DNA of 35,016 bases from Spirulina subsalsa FACHB-351 (GTDB taxonomy: Bacteria; Cyanobacteriota; Cyanobacteriia; Cyanobacteriales; Spirulinaceae): positions 1 through 35,016 of the forward strand of contig NZ_JAIHOM010000031.1 in assembly GCF_026130165.1 (NCBI RefSeq), in the 5' to 3' direction. The position numbers and the translations under genes were made by a program. Shown one piece after another: positions 17,338-26,457 of this stretch. Below the pieces are notes generated by a model, which had not been told where the DNA came from, did no database searches, and saw only the letters and a program-made list of their open reading frames with translations. The number at the start of each line of letters is the position of its first letter. Positions within the stretch are counted from its first letter, which is position 1.

Positions 17338-18426
17338 ATGACAACATCAGAGCAAGCTGTAGCGTCATCCACAGCGCCATCAGTTGTCCCAGAGCAGGCA
17401 TTAGATCGGGATTGTACCACCTTATCCCGCCATGTCTTACAGCAAACCGTAAAAACTCGAAATGCGCCCTCGCTGTTGTCTCCTGAAGCACAGGATATTA
17501 GCGCGATTATGAACCGCATTGCACTCGCTGGTAAACTCATTGCGAGGCGTTTGAGTCGTGCGGGATTGATGGCCGGGGTATTAGGATTTACCGGAGAAGT
17601 GAACGTTCAAGGCGAGTCTGTAAAGAAAATGGACGTTTACGCTAATGATGTATTTATCTCCGTTTTTAAACAAAGTGGATTGGTTTGTCGTTTAGCCTCG
17701 GAAGAGATGGACAAACCCTATTACATCCCGGAAAACTGTCCCATTGGACGTTATACATTGCTGTATGATCCTATTGATGGTTCGTCCAATGTTGATATTA
17801 ATTTAAACGTGGGATCTATCTTCTCTATTCGTCAACAGGAGGGGGAGGATTTAGACGGAGAAGCTGCGGATTTATTGCAAGATGGACACAAGCAAATTGC
17901 GGCAGGTTATATTCTTTATGGACCGTCAACGGTGTTGGTTTATTCCGTTGGAGATGGGGTTCACTCGTTTATTTTAGATCCCAGTCTAGGGGAGTTTATT
18001 TTAGCAGAAGAACATATCAAAATCCCTGAACATGGTCCAGTTTATAGTGTCAATGAGGGGAATTTTTGGCAGTGGGAAGAATCCTTAAGAGACTATACCC
18101 GCTATGTTCACCGTCATGAGGGTTACACCGCCCGTTACAGTGGCGCATTAGTAGGGGATATTCACCGGATTTTATTACAAGGTGGGGTGTTTTTATATCC
18201 GGGGATGCTCAACAAACCGGAAGGAAAGTTACGCTTACTTTATGAGTCTGCCCCCCTTGCTTTTTTGATTGAACAAGCGGGAGGAAAAGCCAGTACGGGA
18301 ATGAATCGTTTATTAGATGTGGTCCCCGATAAACTCCATTACCGCACACCTTTAATTATTGGCAGTCCGAAAGATGTGCAGTTAGTTGAGTCCTTTATTC
18401 AGGATCATGCCAAACGAAATCAGTGA
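17338..18426 (+). CDS. fbp: Class I fructose-1,6-bisphosphatase
   Basis: Hydrolyses fructose 1,6-bisphosphate to fructose 6-phosphate in the Calvin cycle and gluconeogenesis. The 362-residue protein has the metal/phosphate motif DPIDGSSN at residues 144-151 and [20 protein letters not shown] near the C-terminus, both class I signatures. The ATG at 17338 has GGAGG at 17326-17330, 7 nt upstream. It is the first gene of the conserved cyanobacterial fbp-tal-zwf-opcA cluster. The 190-nt spacer to tal is filled with two palindromic repeats. The N-terminal 50 residues are variable and probably include the redox- or organelle-type extension seen in photosynthetic FBPases. Confidence 0.97.
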   Translation: MTTSEQAVASSTAPSVVPEQALDRDCTTLSRHVLQQTVKTRNAPSLLSPEAQDISAIMNRIALAGKLIARRLSRAGLMAGVLGFTGEVNVQGESVKKMDVYANDVFISVFKQSGLVCRLASEEMDKPYYIPENCPIGRYTLLYDPIDGSSNVDINLNVGSIFSIRQQEGEDLDGEAADLLQDGHKQIAAGYILYGPSTVLVYSVGDGVHSFILDPSLGEFILAEEHIKIPEHGPVYSVNEGNFWQWEESLRDYTRYVHRHEGYTARYSGALVGDIHRILLQGGVFLYPGMLNKPEGKLRLLYESAPLAFLIEQAGGKASTGMNRLLDVVPDKLHYRTPLIIGSPKDVQLVESFIQDHAKRNQ

Positions 18427-18451
18427 ACAGTAGGCAGTAATCATCTGTAGA

Positions 18452-18505
18452 GTGCGTCAGCAGAATAACTTAGGTAATGCAGAAATTACTGCAATCCTGA
18501 CGCAC
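18452..18505. repeat. 54-bp inverted-repeat element in the fbp-tal spacer
   Basis: GTGCGTCAG at 18452-18460 is matched inverted by CTGACGCAC at 18497-18505. Inside, GTAAT (18474-18478) and ATTAC (18485-18489) form a second nested stem. It has no coding capacity and looks like a small palindromic (MITE- or REP-like) element. Confidence 0.7.
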
Positions 18506-18531
18506 CATCTTTAATCAGTAAACAGCCATTT

Positions 18532-18565
18532 GTAGGTTGGGTGCAGCGGAGCGCAAAACCTAACG
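18532..18565. repeat. REP-like palindrome in the fbp-tal spacer
   Basis: GTAGGTTGGGTGC, a short AGCGGAGC centre and GCAAAACCTAAC form an imperfect palindrome. It closely resembles the GTAGGTTGGGTTGAGCGAAGCGAAACCCAAC-like repeats I know from many bacterial genomes, including cyanobacteria. Confidence 0.7.
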
Positions 18566-18616
18566 AAACATTCAACAATTATCAATGATCAATTCCCTAT
18601 TCAAGCGAGGTATATT

Positions 18617-19765
18617 ATGACCAAAACTAACCCCATTTTAAACATTGAAAATCAATACGGTCAAAGTATTTGGCTGGATAACTTGAGTCGAGATTTAATT
18701 GAATCGGGGGAACTGGCCCAGTTGATTGAAACGCGGGGGATTCATGGGATTACTTCTAACCCGGCGATTTTTGAGAAGGCGATCGCAGGCAATAAAATCT
18801 ATGATGGGGCCATTCGCGCTGGAATTGAAGCCGGACAGTCCACCCTAGAGATTTATGAGTCGTTGGTATTCGACGACATCCGTAACGCCTGTGATGTATT
18901 TAAGCCCATCTACGAAGCCACTCAGGGGCTAGATGGCTATGTAAGTGTTGAAGTCCCCCCCAACTTAGCCAAAGACACCGACAGCACCATCCAAGAGGCC
19001 ATCCGGTATTATCAGGCCATTAATCGGGAAAACGTCATGATTAAAATTCCAGGCACCCCCGAAGGCCTCCCAGCCGTTGAGGCCGCGATCGCCCAAGGCA
19101 TTAACGTCAACGTCACCCTGCTCTTCTCCGTCCAGAGTTACATTGACACCGCTTGGGCTTACATCAAAGGCCTAGAACAACGGGCAGCCCAAGGCCAACC
19201 TATTCATAATATCGCCTCCGTTGCTAGCTTCTTCCTCAGTCGTATTGACAGCAACATCGACGACCGTTTAGATGCCAAAATTAAAGCCGGAGTCAGTCAA
19301 GACACAGCCAGTAAACTGATCGCCCTGAAAGGCAAAATCGCCATTGCCAACGCTAAAATCGCCTATCAACACTATAAAGACATCTTCGGTAGCCAACGGT
19401 GGCAAGCCCTAGCGGACAAAGGAGCCAAAGTGCAGCGCCTCCTGTGGGCTAGCACCAGCACCAAAAACCCCGAATACAGCGATGTCATGTATGTAGACGA
19501 ACTGATCGGCCCCGACACAGTGAACACCCTGCCCCCCCAAACTGTGGAAGCTTGTGCCGATCACTGTGATCCCGCCAATCGGATCGAGTCTGACCTTGAA
19601 ACAGCGAAACAGTACCTGAGTACACTACAAGATCCTGACGTTGACATTAATCTAGATGCCGTCATGGCGGAATTATTAGAAGAAGGCATTGATAAATTTA
19701 TCAAACCCTTCGACTCCCTCATGGCCTCCCTAGAAGACAAAGTAAAACAACTGGCCACCGTCTAG
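18617..19765 (+). CDS. tal: Transaldolase
   Basis: Transaldolase transfers a dihydroxyacetone unit between sugar phosphates in the non-oxidative pentose phosphate pathway. The 382-residue protein is of the long TalB/TAL-PGI-like class. It has SIWLDNLSRDLI at residues 17-28 and GITSNPAIF at 44-52. The Schiff-base lysine is K143 in VMIKIPGTPEG. A weak GAGG lies 6 nt upstream of the ATG. It is the second gene of fbp-tal-zwf-opcA, with a 73-nt AT-rich repeat-like spacer before zwf. The enzyme connects the oxidative pentose phosphate output of zwf to fructose 6-phosphate, the product of fbp. Confidence 0.97.
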   Translation: MTKTNPILNIENQYGQSIWLDNLSRDLIESGELAQLIETRGIHGITSNPAIFEKAIAGNKIYDGAIRAGIEAGQSTLEIYESLVFDDIRNACDVFKPIYEATQGLDGYVSVEVPPNLAKDTDSTIQEAIRYYQAINRENVMIKIPGTPEGLPAVEAAIAQGINVNVTLLFSVQSYIDTAWAYIKGLEQRAAQGQPIHNIASVASFFLSRIDSNIDDRLDAKIKAGVSQDTASKLIALKGKIAIANAKIAYQHYKDIFGSQRWQALADKGAKVQRLLWASTSTKNPEYSDVMYVDELIGPDTVNTLPPQTVEACADHCDPANRIESDLETAKQYLSTLQDPDVDINLDAVMAELLEEGIDKFIKPFDSLMASLEDKVKQLATV

Positions 19766-19838
19766 TTGATTAATAATTAATAATTATTGATTATCAATTC
19801 ACCCCCTAACTCCCCATTTCCTTCCTACAAACGATTTC

Positions 19839-21368
19839 ATGATTACCCTGCAAGAAAATCCCCTGCGCGTTGGACTGCAACAAGAACGAACCCCCGAACC
19901 CCTGATTTTAACTATCTTTGGGGCATCGGGCGACCTCACCCAACGGAAATTAGTCCCCGCCCTCTATCAACTGAAAAAAGAACGTCGCCTTCCCCCCGAA
20001 ATCACCATTGTCGGGGTAGCGCGTCGAGATTGGAGCGATGATTATTTCCGGGAACAAATGCGCCAAGGCGTGGAAGAATTTGGCGGCGGCATTGGGAACG
20101 AGGCCGTCTGGAACGACTTCGCCCAGGGCCTCTTTTACTGTTCCGGTAACATGGATGAGGCCGCCAGTTATGAGAAACTCGACACCCTTCTGAGTGAACT
20201 CGACGGCAAACGCGGCACAAGAGGCAACCGTGTATTTTACCTCGCCGTTTCCCCCAACTTTTTTGTCCCCGGTTTAAGAAACTTGGGGGCCGCCGGAATG
20301 CTCAAAGACCCCATTAAAAACCGGGTGGTGATAGAAAAACCCTTTGGCAAGGATTTAGGCAGTGCCAAGGCTCTAAATCGGGTCGTTCAGGAAGTTTGCC
20401 GAGAGGATCAGGTCTACCGGATTGACCACTATTTGGGCAAAGAAACAGTACAAAATATTCTCGTGTTCCGCTTCGGCAACGCCATCTTTGAACCCCTCTG
20501 GAATCGGAACTATGTGGATCATATCCAGATTACCGTTGCCGAAAGTGTGGGCGTAGAAGATCGGGCCGGCTACTATGAAACCTCTGGCGCACTGCGGGAT
20601 ATGGTACAAAACCACCTGATGCAGCTTTTAGCCATTACGGCAATGGATGCCCCTAATTCCCTCGATGCGGACAGTATCCGGAACGAAAAGGTCAAAGTCT
20701 TCCAAGCCATGCACTTGGCCGACACCCAAAACCTTGACCGTTCAGCTATTCGCGGGCAATACTCCGCCGGGTGGATGAAAGGGAAACCCATTCCGGGGTA
20801 CCGGGAAGAACCGGGCGTTAAACCGGGTACGACTACCCCCACCTTTGTGGCGATGAAATTAATGATTGATAATTGGCGCTGGAAAGGGGTGCCGTTTTAT
20901 TTACGCACGGGGAAACGTTTACCGAAAAAGGTGAGTGAAATTGCCATTCAGTTTAAGGAGGTGCCGTTACTGATTTTCCAGTCGGCAGCCCAACAAACCA
21001 GTCCTAATATTCTGGCTATGCGCATTCAACCCAATGAGGGGATTAATTTACGCTTTGAGGCGAAAATGCCGGGGCCAGATTTACGGACGCGCACGGTAGA
21101 TATGGATTTCAGTTATGGGAGTTCTTTTGGTATGGAAACGGCAGACGCTTATAACCGTTTGTTATTGGATTGTATGTTAGGAGATCAAACCCTGTTTACT
21201 CGGGGGGATGAAGTGGAGGAGGCTTGGCGGGTCGTCACTCCGGCTTTAGCCGCTTGGGATGCTCCGGCTGATCCGGCTACAATTCCCCAGTATGAGGCTG
21301 GAACTTGGCAACCGACGGAGGCTGAGTTTTTGATTAACCGCGATGGACGACGTTGGCGCAGATTGTAA
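19839..21368 (+). CDS. zwf: Glucose-6-phosphate 1-dehydrogenase
   Basis: Oxidises glucose 6-phosphate to 6-phosphogluconolactone, making NADPH, the entry to the oxidative pentose phosphate pathway and the main night-time reductant source in cyanobacteria. The 509-residue protein has the nucleotide loop [13 protein letters not shown] (residues 26-38) and the active-site motif [10 protein letters not shown] (193-202). C187 and C445, the positions reported for redox control of cyanobacterial G6PDH, are both present; this literature match is from memory. The ATG at 19839 lacks an evident ribosome site. The activator gene opcA follows, but 332 nt of mostly repeat DNA separates them. Confidence 0.97.
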   Translation: MITLQENPLRVGLQQERTPEPLILTIFGASGDLTQRKLVPALYQLKKERRLPPEITIVGVARRDWSDDYFREQMRQGVEEFGGGIGNEAVWNDFAQGLFYCSGNMDEAASYEKLDTLLSELDGKRGTRGNRVFYLAVSPNFFVPGLRNLGAAGMLKDPIKNRVVIEKPFGKDLGSAKALNRVVQEVCREDQVYRIDHYLGKETVQNILVFRFGNAIFEPLWNRNYVDHIQITVAESVGVEDRAGYYETSGALRDMVQNHLMQLLAITAMDAPNSLDADSIRNEKVKVFQAMHLADTQNLDRSAIRGQYSAGWMKGKPIPGYREEPGVKPGTTTPTFVAMKLMIDNWRWKGVPFYLRTGKRLPKKVSEIAIQFKEVPLLIFQSAAQQTSPNILAMRIQPNEGINLRFEAKMPGPDLRTRTVDMDFSYGSSFGMETADAYNRLLLDCMLGDQTLFTRGDEVEEAWRVVTPALAAWDAPADPATIPQYEAGTWQPTEAEFLINRDGRRWRRL

Positions 21369-21404
21369 GGTCTGATCTGCTCTAGCTCGCTATTCAGGGG
21401 ATTT

Positions 21405-21632
21405 ATCCCCCCTAGCCCCCCTTTGGAAGGGGGGGACTGGAGTATCCCCCCTAGCCCCCCTTTGGAAGGAGGGGACTGGAGTATCCCCCCTAGCCCCCCT
21501 TTGGAAGGAGGGGACTGGAGTATCCCCCTTAGCCCCCCTTTGGAAGGAGGGGACTGGAGTATCCCCCTTAGCCCCCCTTTGGAAGGGGGGGACTGGAGTA
21601 TCCCCCCTAGCCCCCCTTTGGAAGGGGGGGAC
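21405..21632. repeat. Six-copy 39-bp C/G-rich palindromic repeat array
   Basis: Almost six direct units of 39 bp begin at 21405, 21444, 21483, 21522, 21561 and 21600. Each is ATCCCCC(C/T)TAGCCCCCC, TTTGGAAGG and a G-run, then ACTGGAGT. The CCCCCCTTTGGAAGGGGGG core is almost palindromic and would fold strongly in RNA. Because 39 is a multiple of 3, both strands stay open and give artefactual repetitive proteins (21185-21634 minus, 21423-21698 plus). The array fills the zwf-opcA spacer and could attenuate opcA transcription or act as an RNA processing element. Confidence 0.95.
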
Positions 21633-21700
21633 AATACGGGCTTAACTTTTCAAGATTGTCTATTCCCTATTAACTATTACCCATTACCCATTACCTGATT

Positions 21701-23068
21701 ATGGTTCCAACTTCCCCCCCTTTGGTTTCTCTGCAAGCCCCTAAAGATGTTTCGATTGATGAAATTGAAGCCTCTTTGCGGGATATTTGGCAAAACTATA
21801 GCTCTGGTGAGGCCGGTTTGGCGGCTACTCGCGCTACAACCTTTAGTTTTCTGATTTATGAACCGGATGGCACTCAGCTACTGTTAGCGGCGTTAGGGTT
21901 CTATACAGGCCCCATTGATGGCATTTCTGGCGGCCGCACAGAAGCGGCGATTAAGGCGGCACAAAAAGCCTATGATTTTGAGGTGACGGGTAAATCTGAT
22001 GAGGCGTTTATCAAACGGCTTAAGGCGGAGTTTGAACAGTTGACGGTGTTGGATAAACAAACGCCGGATAATTTGCGCGCTGCGTTACAGTATGCGCCGG
22101 ATTTGGATGGGGCGGGGGTGGCGGATGCGATCGCCTCTTCCAATCCTTGCCGCATCATCACCCTTTGCCCCACCACCGGAGCCGATGAAGGAGTAACCGC
22201 CCAAGTTTCCGCCTACTGTCCCATTCAAAAACGCAGCAGCAGCACTTTAATCTGTTGTGAATATATCAACCTGCGCGGCACAGCAGAAGCCCTAGAACGC
22301 ATTGGGGGCATTATTTCCGCCCTAATGATCCCCGACTTACCGAAATTTATCTGGTGGAAAGCTACCCCCCAATCCGACTACGGATTATTCCAGCGCTTGG
22401 TCAAAAACTGCGACACCATCATTGTCGATTCCAGCAGTTTCAGCCATGCCGAAGCTGATTTACACTGTATTGGTAGCTTAATTGACCAAGGACTCCCCAT
22501 TGCAGATTTGAATTGGCGACGGATTGCCCCGTGGCAAGAATTAGCCGCCGAAGCCTTTGATCCTCCTGAACGTCGTTTACAAATTTGGGAAGTGGATCAA
22601 GTAGTGATTGACTACGAAAAAGGCAACCCATCCCAAGCTTTATTATATTTAGGTTGGTTAGCCAGTCGGTTACATTGGAAACCCATTGCCTACGAACACG
22701 AAGGGGGAGATTATGATATCCGTCGTATTCGTTTTGTGGGGAAAGAACAGCGTCATATTTCTGTAGAGTTGGCGGGCATTCCTACGGCTGATTGGGGCGA
22801 TATTCCGGGGGATTTAATTAGTTTGAAACTGGACTCCACCAACTGTGAGGCGGATTGTTGTACCGTATTATGCTCGGAAACGACTGGCTGTATGCGTATG
22901 GAATCAGGAGGGGGCGCTCAGTCTTGTCGCATTAATCAAGTGACTTCCCTTTCTGATCAAAAAACGGAACAATTATTGGGTCAACAATTGCAACGTTGGG
23001 GGAAAGATATGCTCTATGAAGAGAGTATGGTTTTAACCTATGAAATGATGCAGTTGATGGCAAGATAA
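21701..23068 (+). CDS. opcA: G6P dehydrogenase assembly/activator protein OpcA
   Basis: OpcA binds and activates cyanobacterial G6P dehydrogenase in a redox-dependent way. The 455-residue protein has the OpcA core (LICCEYINLRGTAEALERIGG, LPKFIWWKATPQ, LLYLGWLASRLHWKP). Near the N-terminus (about residues 50-105), LLAALGFYTGPIDGISGGRTEAAIKAAQ reads like a peptidoglycan-binding-1 fold. The C-terminus has a Cys cluster: C382, C386, C387, C391, C397 and C409. C391 and C397 have the same six-residue spacing as the Cys393/Cys399 regulatory pair I recall for Anabaena OpcA. It is the last gene of fbp-tal-zwf-opcA, after a hairpin-rich array. Confidence 0.96.
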   Translation: MVPTSPPLVSLQAPKDVSIDEIEASLRDIWQNYSSGEAGLAATRATTFSFLIYEPDGTQLLLAALGFYTGPIDGISGGRTEAAIKAAQKAYDFEVTGKSDEAFIKRLKAEFEQLTVLDKQTPDNLRAALQYAPDLDGAGVADAIASSNPCRIITLCPTTGADEGVTAQVSAYCPIQKRSSSTLICCEYINLRGTAEALERIGGIISALMIPDLPKFIWWKATPQSDYGLFQRLVKNCDTIIVDSSSFSHAEADLHCIGSLIDQGLPIADLNWRRIAPWQELAAEAFDPPERRLQIWEVDQVVIDYEKGNPSQALLYLGWLASRLHWKPIAYEHEGGDYDIRRIRFVGKEQRHISVELAGIPTADWGDIPGDLISLKLDSTNCEADCCTVLCSETTGCMRMESGGGAQSCRINQVTSLSDQKTEQLLGQQLQRWGKDMLYEESMVLTYEMMQLMAR

Positions 23069-23084
23069 AAGCAACTTGGAGGGT

Positions 23085-23185
23085 GAATCCTGTCATGGCG
23101 AGGGGGAGGAAAGGTTAATCCGGGAGATGTATCGGAAAAGTCCCCCGAAGCAATCCCTCCTTGACTCATAGAATCCTGTCATGGC
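23085..23185. repeat. Pair of 15-bp direct repeats downstream of opcA
   Basis: GAATCCTGTCATGGC occurs at 23085-23099 and again at 23171-23185. The 259-nt spacer between opcA and the convergent SPFH gene holds no gene. The rest of the spacer is rich in GGGGGA/TCCCCC segments that could pair. Confidence 0.7.
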
Positions 23186-23327
23186 AAAGGGGTATGTCTC
23201 CAATTGGCTTGGGGGATTTCAACTCCGGCTATGAGGACTGTTGGCGGTTTTGGATCTTTCATCTCTCTATTCTACTCTACCACCCGCGAATAGTTACTTC
23301 AAGGTTAGATCCCCCTCTGTATTCCAC

Positions 23328-24167
23328 TTAAGAACCTTGAGAACCATTGCCCGCATTTCCGGGGGGTTTAGGAGGGATAGAAGAAGGGTTTTCCCGATGT
23401 AACATTAAATCTGTCATCGCCTGATTTAAGGCATTAGGATCCATAAAAACAATCTTAGAATTCGGACTTTCACTTAACTTTTCATTGGCATCGACATAAC
23501 GTTGCGCTACTAAATATTGTAAAACTTTTTGTGCATCCGGCTGTAATTGCAATGCCTTTGATAACATTTCAATCGACTTAACCGTACCCTCCGTTTCCAA
23601 TAAAGCCGCCCGTTTTTTACTCTCAGCCGCCCGTTCTAACTCTAGAGACTCCATCACCGTCCGCGCTGGGGTGATTTCTCGCACCTCCACCCGAGTAATT
23701 TTGACTCCCCAATTTCCTGTAGCTTCATCTAACTGTTGTAGTAGTTCCTGATTAATTTTATCCCGGGAGGAGTAGGTTTCTTCTAACTCTAATCGTCCAA
23801 TGGCTGATCGTAGTGTTGTTACAACTAAGTTCTCAATAGCTGAAGTAATATCTTCGACAACATAGAAGGTTTTCTCTAAATCAATAATCTGCCAATACAC
23901 TACTGCATCGACCCGTAAGGACACATTATCTTTAGAAATAGCATTTTGCGGATCAATGCCTAAGACCTTTTCCCGCGTCGTTTCTTCCACAACAATTGAA
24001 TCCACAACCGGGACAATAAAATTGAGTCCGGGGGTCAGTTTTTTGTTATACTGTCCTAGTCTTTCAACTAAGGCCTCATTCCCTTCATTAATAATACGAA
24101 TTGAGGCTAAAAATGCCCCCACTGTGCTAATAAATGCAGCCAGAACGCTATAAAGTAAAATATCCAT
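23328..24167 (-). CDS. SPFH/stomatin-like membrane protein
   Basis: A 279-residue stomatin/slipin-type protein. It has one N-terminal membrane segment at about residues 3-24, then an SPFH/Band 7 domain: VERLGQYNKKLTPGLNFIVPVVD and TREKVLGIDPQNAISKDNVSL. A helical coiled-coil region follows, with RAAESKKRAALLETEG. The conserved GVKITRVEVREI and the Pro/Gly-rich tail are typical of bacterial stomatins. These proteins form membrane rings that scaffold microdomains and regulate membrane proteases. No NfeD-like partner gene is adjacent, and I cannot assign a partner. It lies downstream of the chelatase-like gene on the same strand, but a 10-bp stem hairpin in the 175-nt spacer suggests a separate transcript. 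Confidence 0.92.
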   Translation of the reverse strand: MDILLYSVLAAFISTVGAFLASIRIINEGNEALVERLGQYNKKLTPGLNFIVPVVDSIVVEETTREKVLGIDPQNAISKDNVSLRVDAVVYWQIIDLEKTFYVVEDITSAIENLVVTTLRSAIGRLELEETYSSRDKINQELLQQLDEATGNWGVKITRVEVREITPARTVMESLELERAAESKKRAALLETEGTVKSIEMLSKALQLQPDAQKVLQYLVAQRYVDANEKLSESPNSKIVFMDPNALNQAMTDLMLHRENPSSIPPKPPGNAGNGSQGS

Positions 24168-24269
24168 AGGTTGGGAAGTATTAACGGGATTGTTCAGCGC
24201 TTCTAGGAAACACCCTAACTTACAATTATTATAGAACAGTCCCGGAAAGCCTATGGCAGGAAGGGGGAA

Positions 24270-24298
24270 TCACCGGAGTGCCACAGAAACTCCGGTGA
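24270..24298 (-). terminator. Hairpin after the ferrochelatase-family gene
   Basis: TCACCGGAGT at 24270-24279 pairs with ACTCCGGTGA at 24289-24298 around a 9-nt loop. It lies 45 nt past the stop codon of the chelatase-like gene on the minus strand. There is no strong U-tract, so termination is probable but not certain. Confidence 0.6.
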
Positions 24299-24342
24299 GT
24301 CTCCTCTGTTAACTTACACTTCAGTGATTGTCAGGTTTTGCC

Positions 24343-25506
24343 TTAGTGGTGATGGTGATGTTCACCATGATGATGATGGTGGTGGTGGTCATGGGTGTGA
24401 CTGTGAAGGCTTTGAGCTAAACTGGGGTTAACGGTCACTCCGGTTTCTGCCAGAAGTGCCTCGATTTGGGGATTGGCCCAGTCTGCAACCATGTTCAAAA
24501 AATCAGGATGATCATTGACGCAAGCCATTTGAACGTAGGTGACTTTATAATATTTTTGGCGCAAATGCCCCATAATATGCTCTACATCTAACAGGGTTTC
24601 GTGGTTTTCTGTGGCAAAACCAATAGGCATCATAACAATGGCGGTTGCCCCTAATTCTATTAAGTTTTTGGCGGCTAGTTCAACATTAGGTTGTGTCCAT
24701 TCAATTAAGGGGGTGTCATGGTTCAACCAACCGATGGAAATGAGGGGATATTTATGAATTAATTTAGCGCGAACGGCTTCATAAAGGGCTTCACTTTCCA
24801 TAATTCCAGAGGTGAATCCTTTGGCTTTATGGGGACAACCATGATTCATTAAAACAATCCCGGTTTGTGAGGGTAAGTGAGCTACGGCTAAATCTTTTTG
24901 AATTTTTTCTTCGACTAAGCGGGCTAGGAGGTCAATATAGGCGGGTTCATTGTAAAAGGAGGGAATATATCGTGTTCCTTTTAACCAGTGTTCTCCGGGG
25001 TCTGCTAGGTGGCTGAGAGCGTGATTGACTTGTTCAACGGCGATGCCACTGGTAAAGATAGAATCGACGACTAACAGGGGATAAATCAAGAGTTTATCGA
25101 ATCCCTCGGCTTTGATTTGGGTTAATATTTGTTCGGGTAAATGGGGGGCGCAAAAGTTGAAGGCTTTAAAGACTTTTACTTTGTCTCCCCAAGTTTTTTG
25201 AAGGGCTTGTTCTACTCCAGCTCGTTGTTGTTCAAAAATCTGATTATGGGGGGAAATAAAATTTCCGTGTTGATGACTCCATTCATGGAGGTCAAAGATG
25301 GCGAGTAATTTGGCTAGGGGGGGGTAAATCCAAGTGGGTACGGGGGCAAATTTAGCGGTCAGCAGATTTAGTGCTTGTTCGTTATAGTTGGCAAAGTCTT
25401 CATAACTTTCTACTTCACCATAACCCATGAGTAACACAGCAACGCGATCGCCGCCTGTGGGGGTATCTTTACTCTGGTGTTGGATTTTCTCTGGGGTAGC
25501 AACCAC
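24343..25506 (-). CDS. Ferrochelatase-family protein with poly-His C-terminal tail
   Basis: A 387-residue protein of the class II chelatase fold. N-terminal VAVLLMGYGEVESYEDF and C-terminal IGFATENHETLLDVE match ferrochelatase. H222 (LMNHGCPHKAKGF) and E303 (ENHETL) are at the positions of the catalytic His/Glu pair. It lacks the C-terminal chlorophyll-binding (CAB) extension of cyanobacterial HemH. Instead, it ends in about 20 residues (368-387), 15 of them histidine, resembling the metal-storing His tails of Ni/Co/Zn chaperones. The start is GTG at 25506, supported by AGGAG 7 nt upstream. It may insert or deliver a metal other than iron (Ni, Co or Zn are guesses), or chelate a sirohydrochlorin-type substrate. 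It should not be taken as the main HemH. Confidence 0.8.
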   Translation of the reverse strand: MVATPEKIQHQSKDTPTGGDRVAVLLMGYGEVESYEDFANYNEQALNLLTAKFAPVPTWIYPPLAKLLAIFDLHEWSHQHGNFISPHNQIFEQQRAGVEQALQKTWGDKVKVFKAFNFCAPHLPEQILTQIKAEGFDKLLIYPLLVVDSIFTSGIAVEQVNHALSHLADPGEHWLKGTRYIPSFYNEPAYIDLLARLVEEKIQKDLAVAHLPSQTGIVLMNHGCPHKAKGFTSGIMESEALYEAVRAKLIHKYPLISIGWLNHDTPLIEWTQPNVELAAKNLIELGATAIVMMPIGFATENHETLLDVEHIMGHLRQKYYKVTYVQMACVNDHPDFLNMVADWANPQIEALLAETGVTVNPSLAQSLHSHTHDHHHHHHHGEHHHHH

Positions 25507-25834
25507 GATTCAACTCCTACAGGTGGATTCAGTTTCCAAATCATTTAATCTTTAGCATACCATCCCCTTGGGGGGGATGAGGGGATGAGAGGCAGGATGA
25601 GGGGATAGTATTGCTTTCCCCGCTTTCCAGAGATGGGGCTACCCTGCTCCAGTTTTTTCAGGTGTTTTAGGGTACACTTGGGCCCAGATCACCCTTGTTT
25701 TGAGTGATTAACACCGGACTTAAGGGAGGAATTTTTGAATTTTGCGAAATCCTCAATCTAGTTTGTGGAGTAATGACAAGGTGCATGACCAATGATCCTT
25801 TTAATCCGTTACAACTAAGGAGTTGCAAGCTTCT
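25507..25834. other. Divergent intergenic region
   Basis: This 328-nt region lies between the chelatase-like gene (minus) and the small secreted protein (plus). A GGATGAGGGGATGA-type repeat occupies about 25574-25605. A possible stem, GGTGTT near 25659 with AACACC near 25711, encloses a TTGGGCCCAG near-palindrome. No known riboswitch class is recognised. AAGGAG at 25817-25822 is the ribosome site of the next gene. Confidence 0.45.
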
Positions 25835-26209
25835 ATGAAAATTTCTGCGATCGCCCTCAGCGCTATTTTAGGTCTAGCTACCCCTACGATTGCACAGATG
25901 GCCGTCCCCAGTCCCGTTGTCGCTCAAAGTCGTTTACCCATTGGCACCTTCCAGAATGCCGAGTGGTCTGTCACCCTAGACTATTACAACAACGCTCTGA
26001 GCTATTACGGCCGCAATCGACGCACGGACAATGACATTTACCTCAGTGGAGCCAGCACCGGAGGCAATGCCCAGCGACGAGTTTACACTTGGCGTAATGG
26101 CAACATCCGCTATCAAGTCGCTTGGCAACCTTCAGACCCTAATGTAATTCGTGTACAAGTAATTGATGGCAATGGACGGACAATCCTTAATACCCTCTTA
26201 TATCGCTAA
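25835..26209 (+). CDS. Small secreted protein of unknown function
   Basis: A 124-residue protein starting at the ATG 25835, with AAGGAG 12 nt upstream. It opens with a clear signal peptide (MKISAIALSAILGLATPTIAQ) with likely cleavage near AVA/AQ at about residues 21-31. The mature part is short and beta-rich: WSVTLDYYNNALSYYGRN, LSGASTGGNAQRRVYTW and RYQVAWQPSD, ending NTLLYR. Similar small exported proteins occur in filamentous cyanobacteria, but I know no function. A stem-loop with a T-rich tail follows at 26339. Confidence 0.75.
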   Translation: MKISAIALSAILGLATPTIAQMAVPSPVVAQSRLPIGTFQNAEWSVTLDYYNNALSYYGRNRRTDNDIYLSGASTGGNAQRRVYTWRNGNIRYQVAWQPSDPNVIRVQVIDGNGRTILNTLLYR

Positions 26210-26338
26210 AATCTTAGATGGTACTATCCCGGAGGTGAAAGAAACCCAGAGGACTTATTGTCCCATCATTCCTCCTCCCCTGTGCCGTTTCGTGACTCCC
26301 TCTTTCATCAGGTGAACTATATATTCTGGCTGATTCTG

Positions 26339-26369
26339 GAAACATCGGGTTTTTTAGCTCTGATGTTTC
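26339..26369 (+). terminator. Terminator-like hairpin before leuD
   Basis: GAAACATC at 26339-26346 pairs with GATGTTTC at 26362-26369. A T-rich TTTCTGTTATTTC follows. It probably ends the secreted-protein transcript. Confidence 0.6.
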
Positions 26370-26457
26370 TTTCTGTTATTTCTGCCGATTCAAACTCGAC
26401 GGAAAAGCTGACCCAAGATTTGCGATAATGAGTAGTGAATCTTAATCAATAGATCCT

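Noticed and set aside
21185-21698. Repetitive Gly/Pro-rich proteins on both strands
   Set aside because: They only translate the 39-bp DNA repeat, whose period is a multiple of 3, and run into zwf or the opcA leader.
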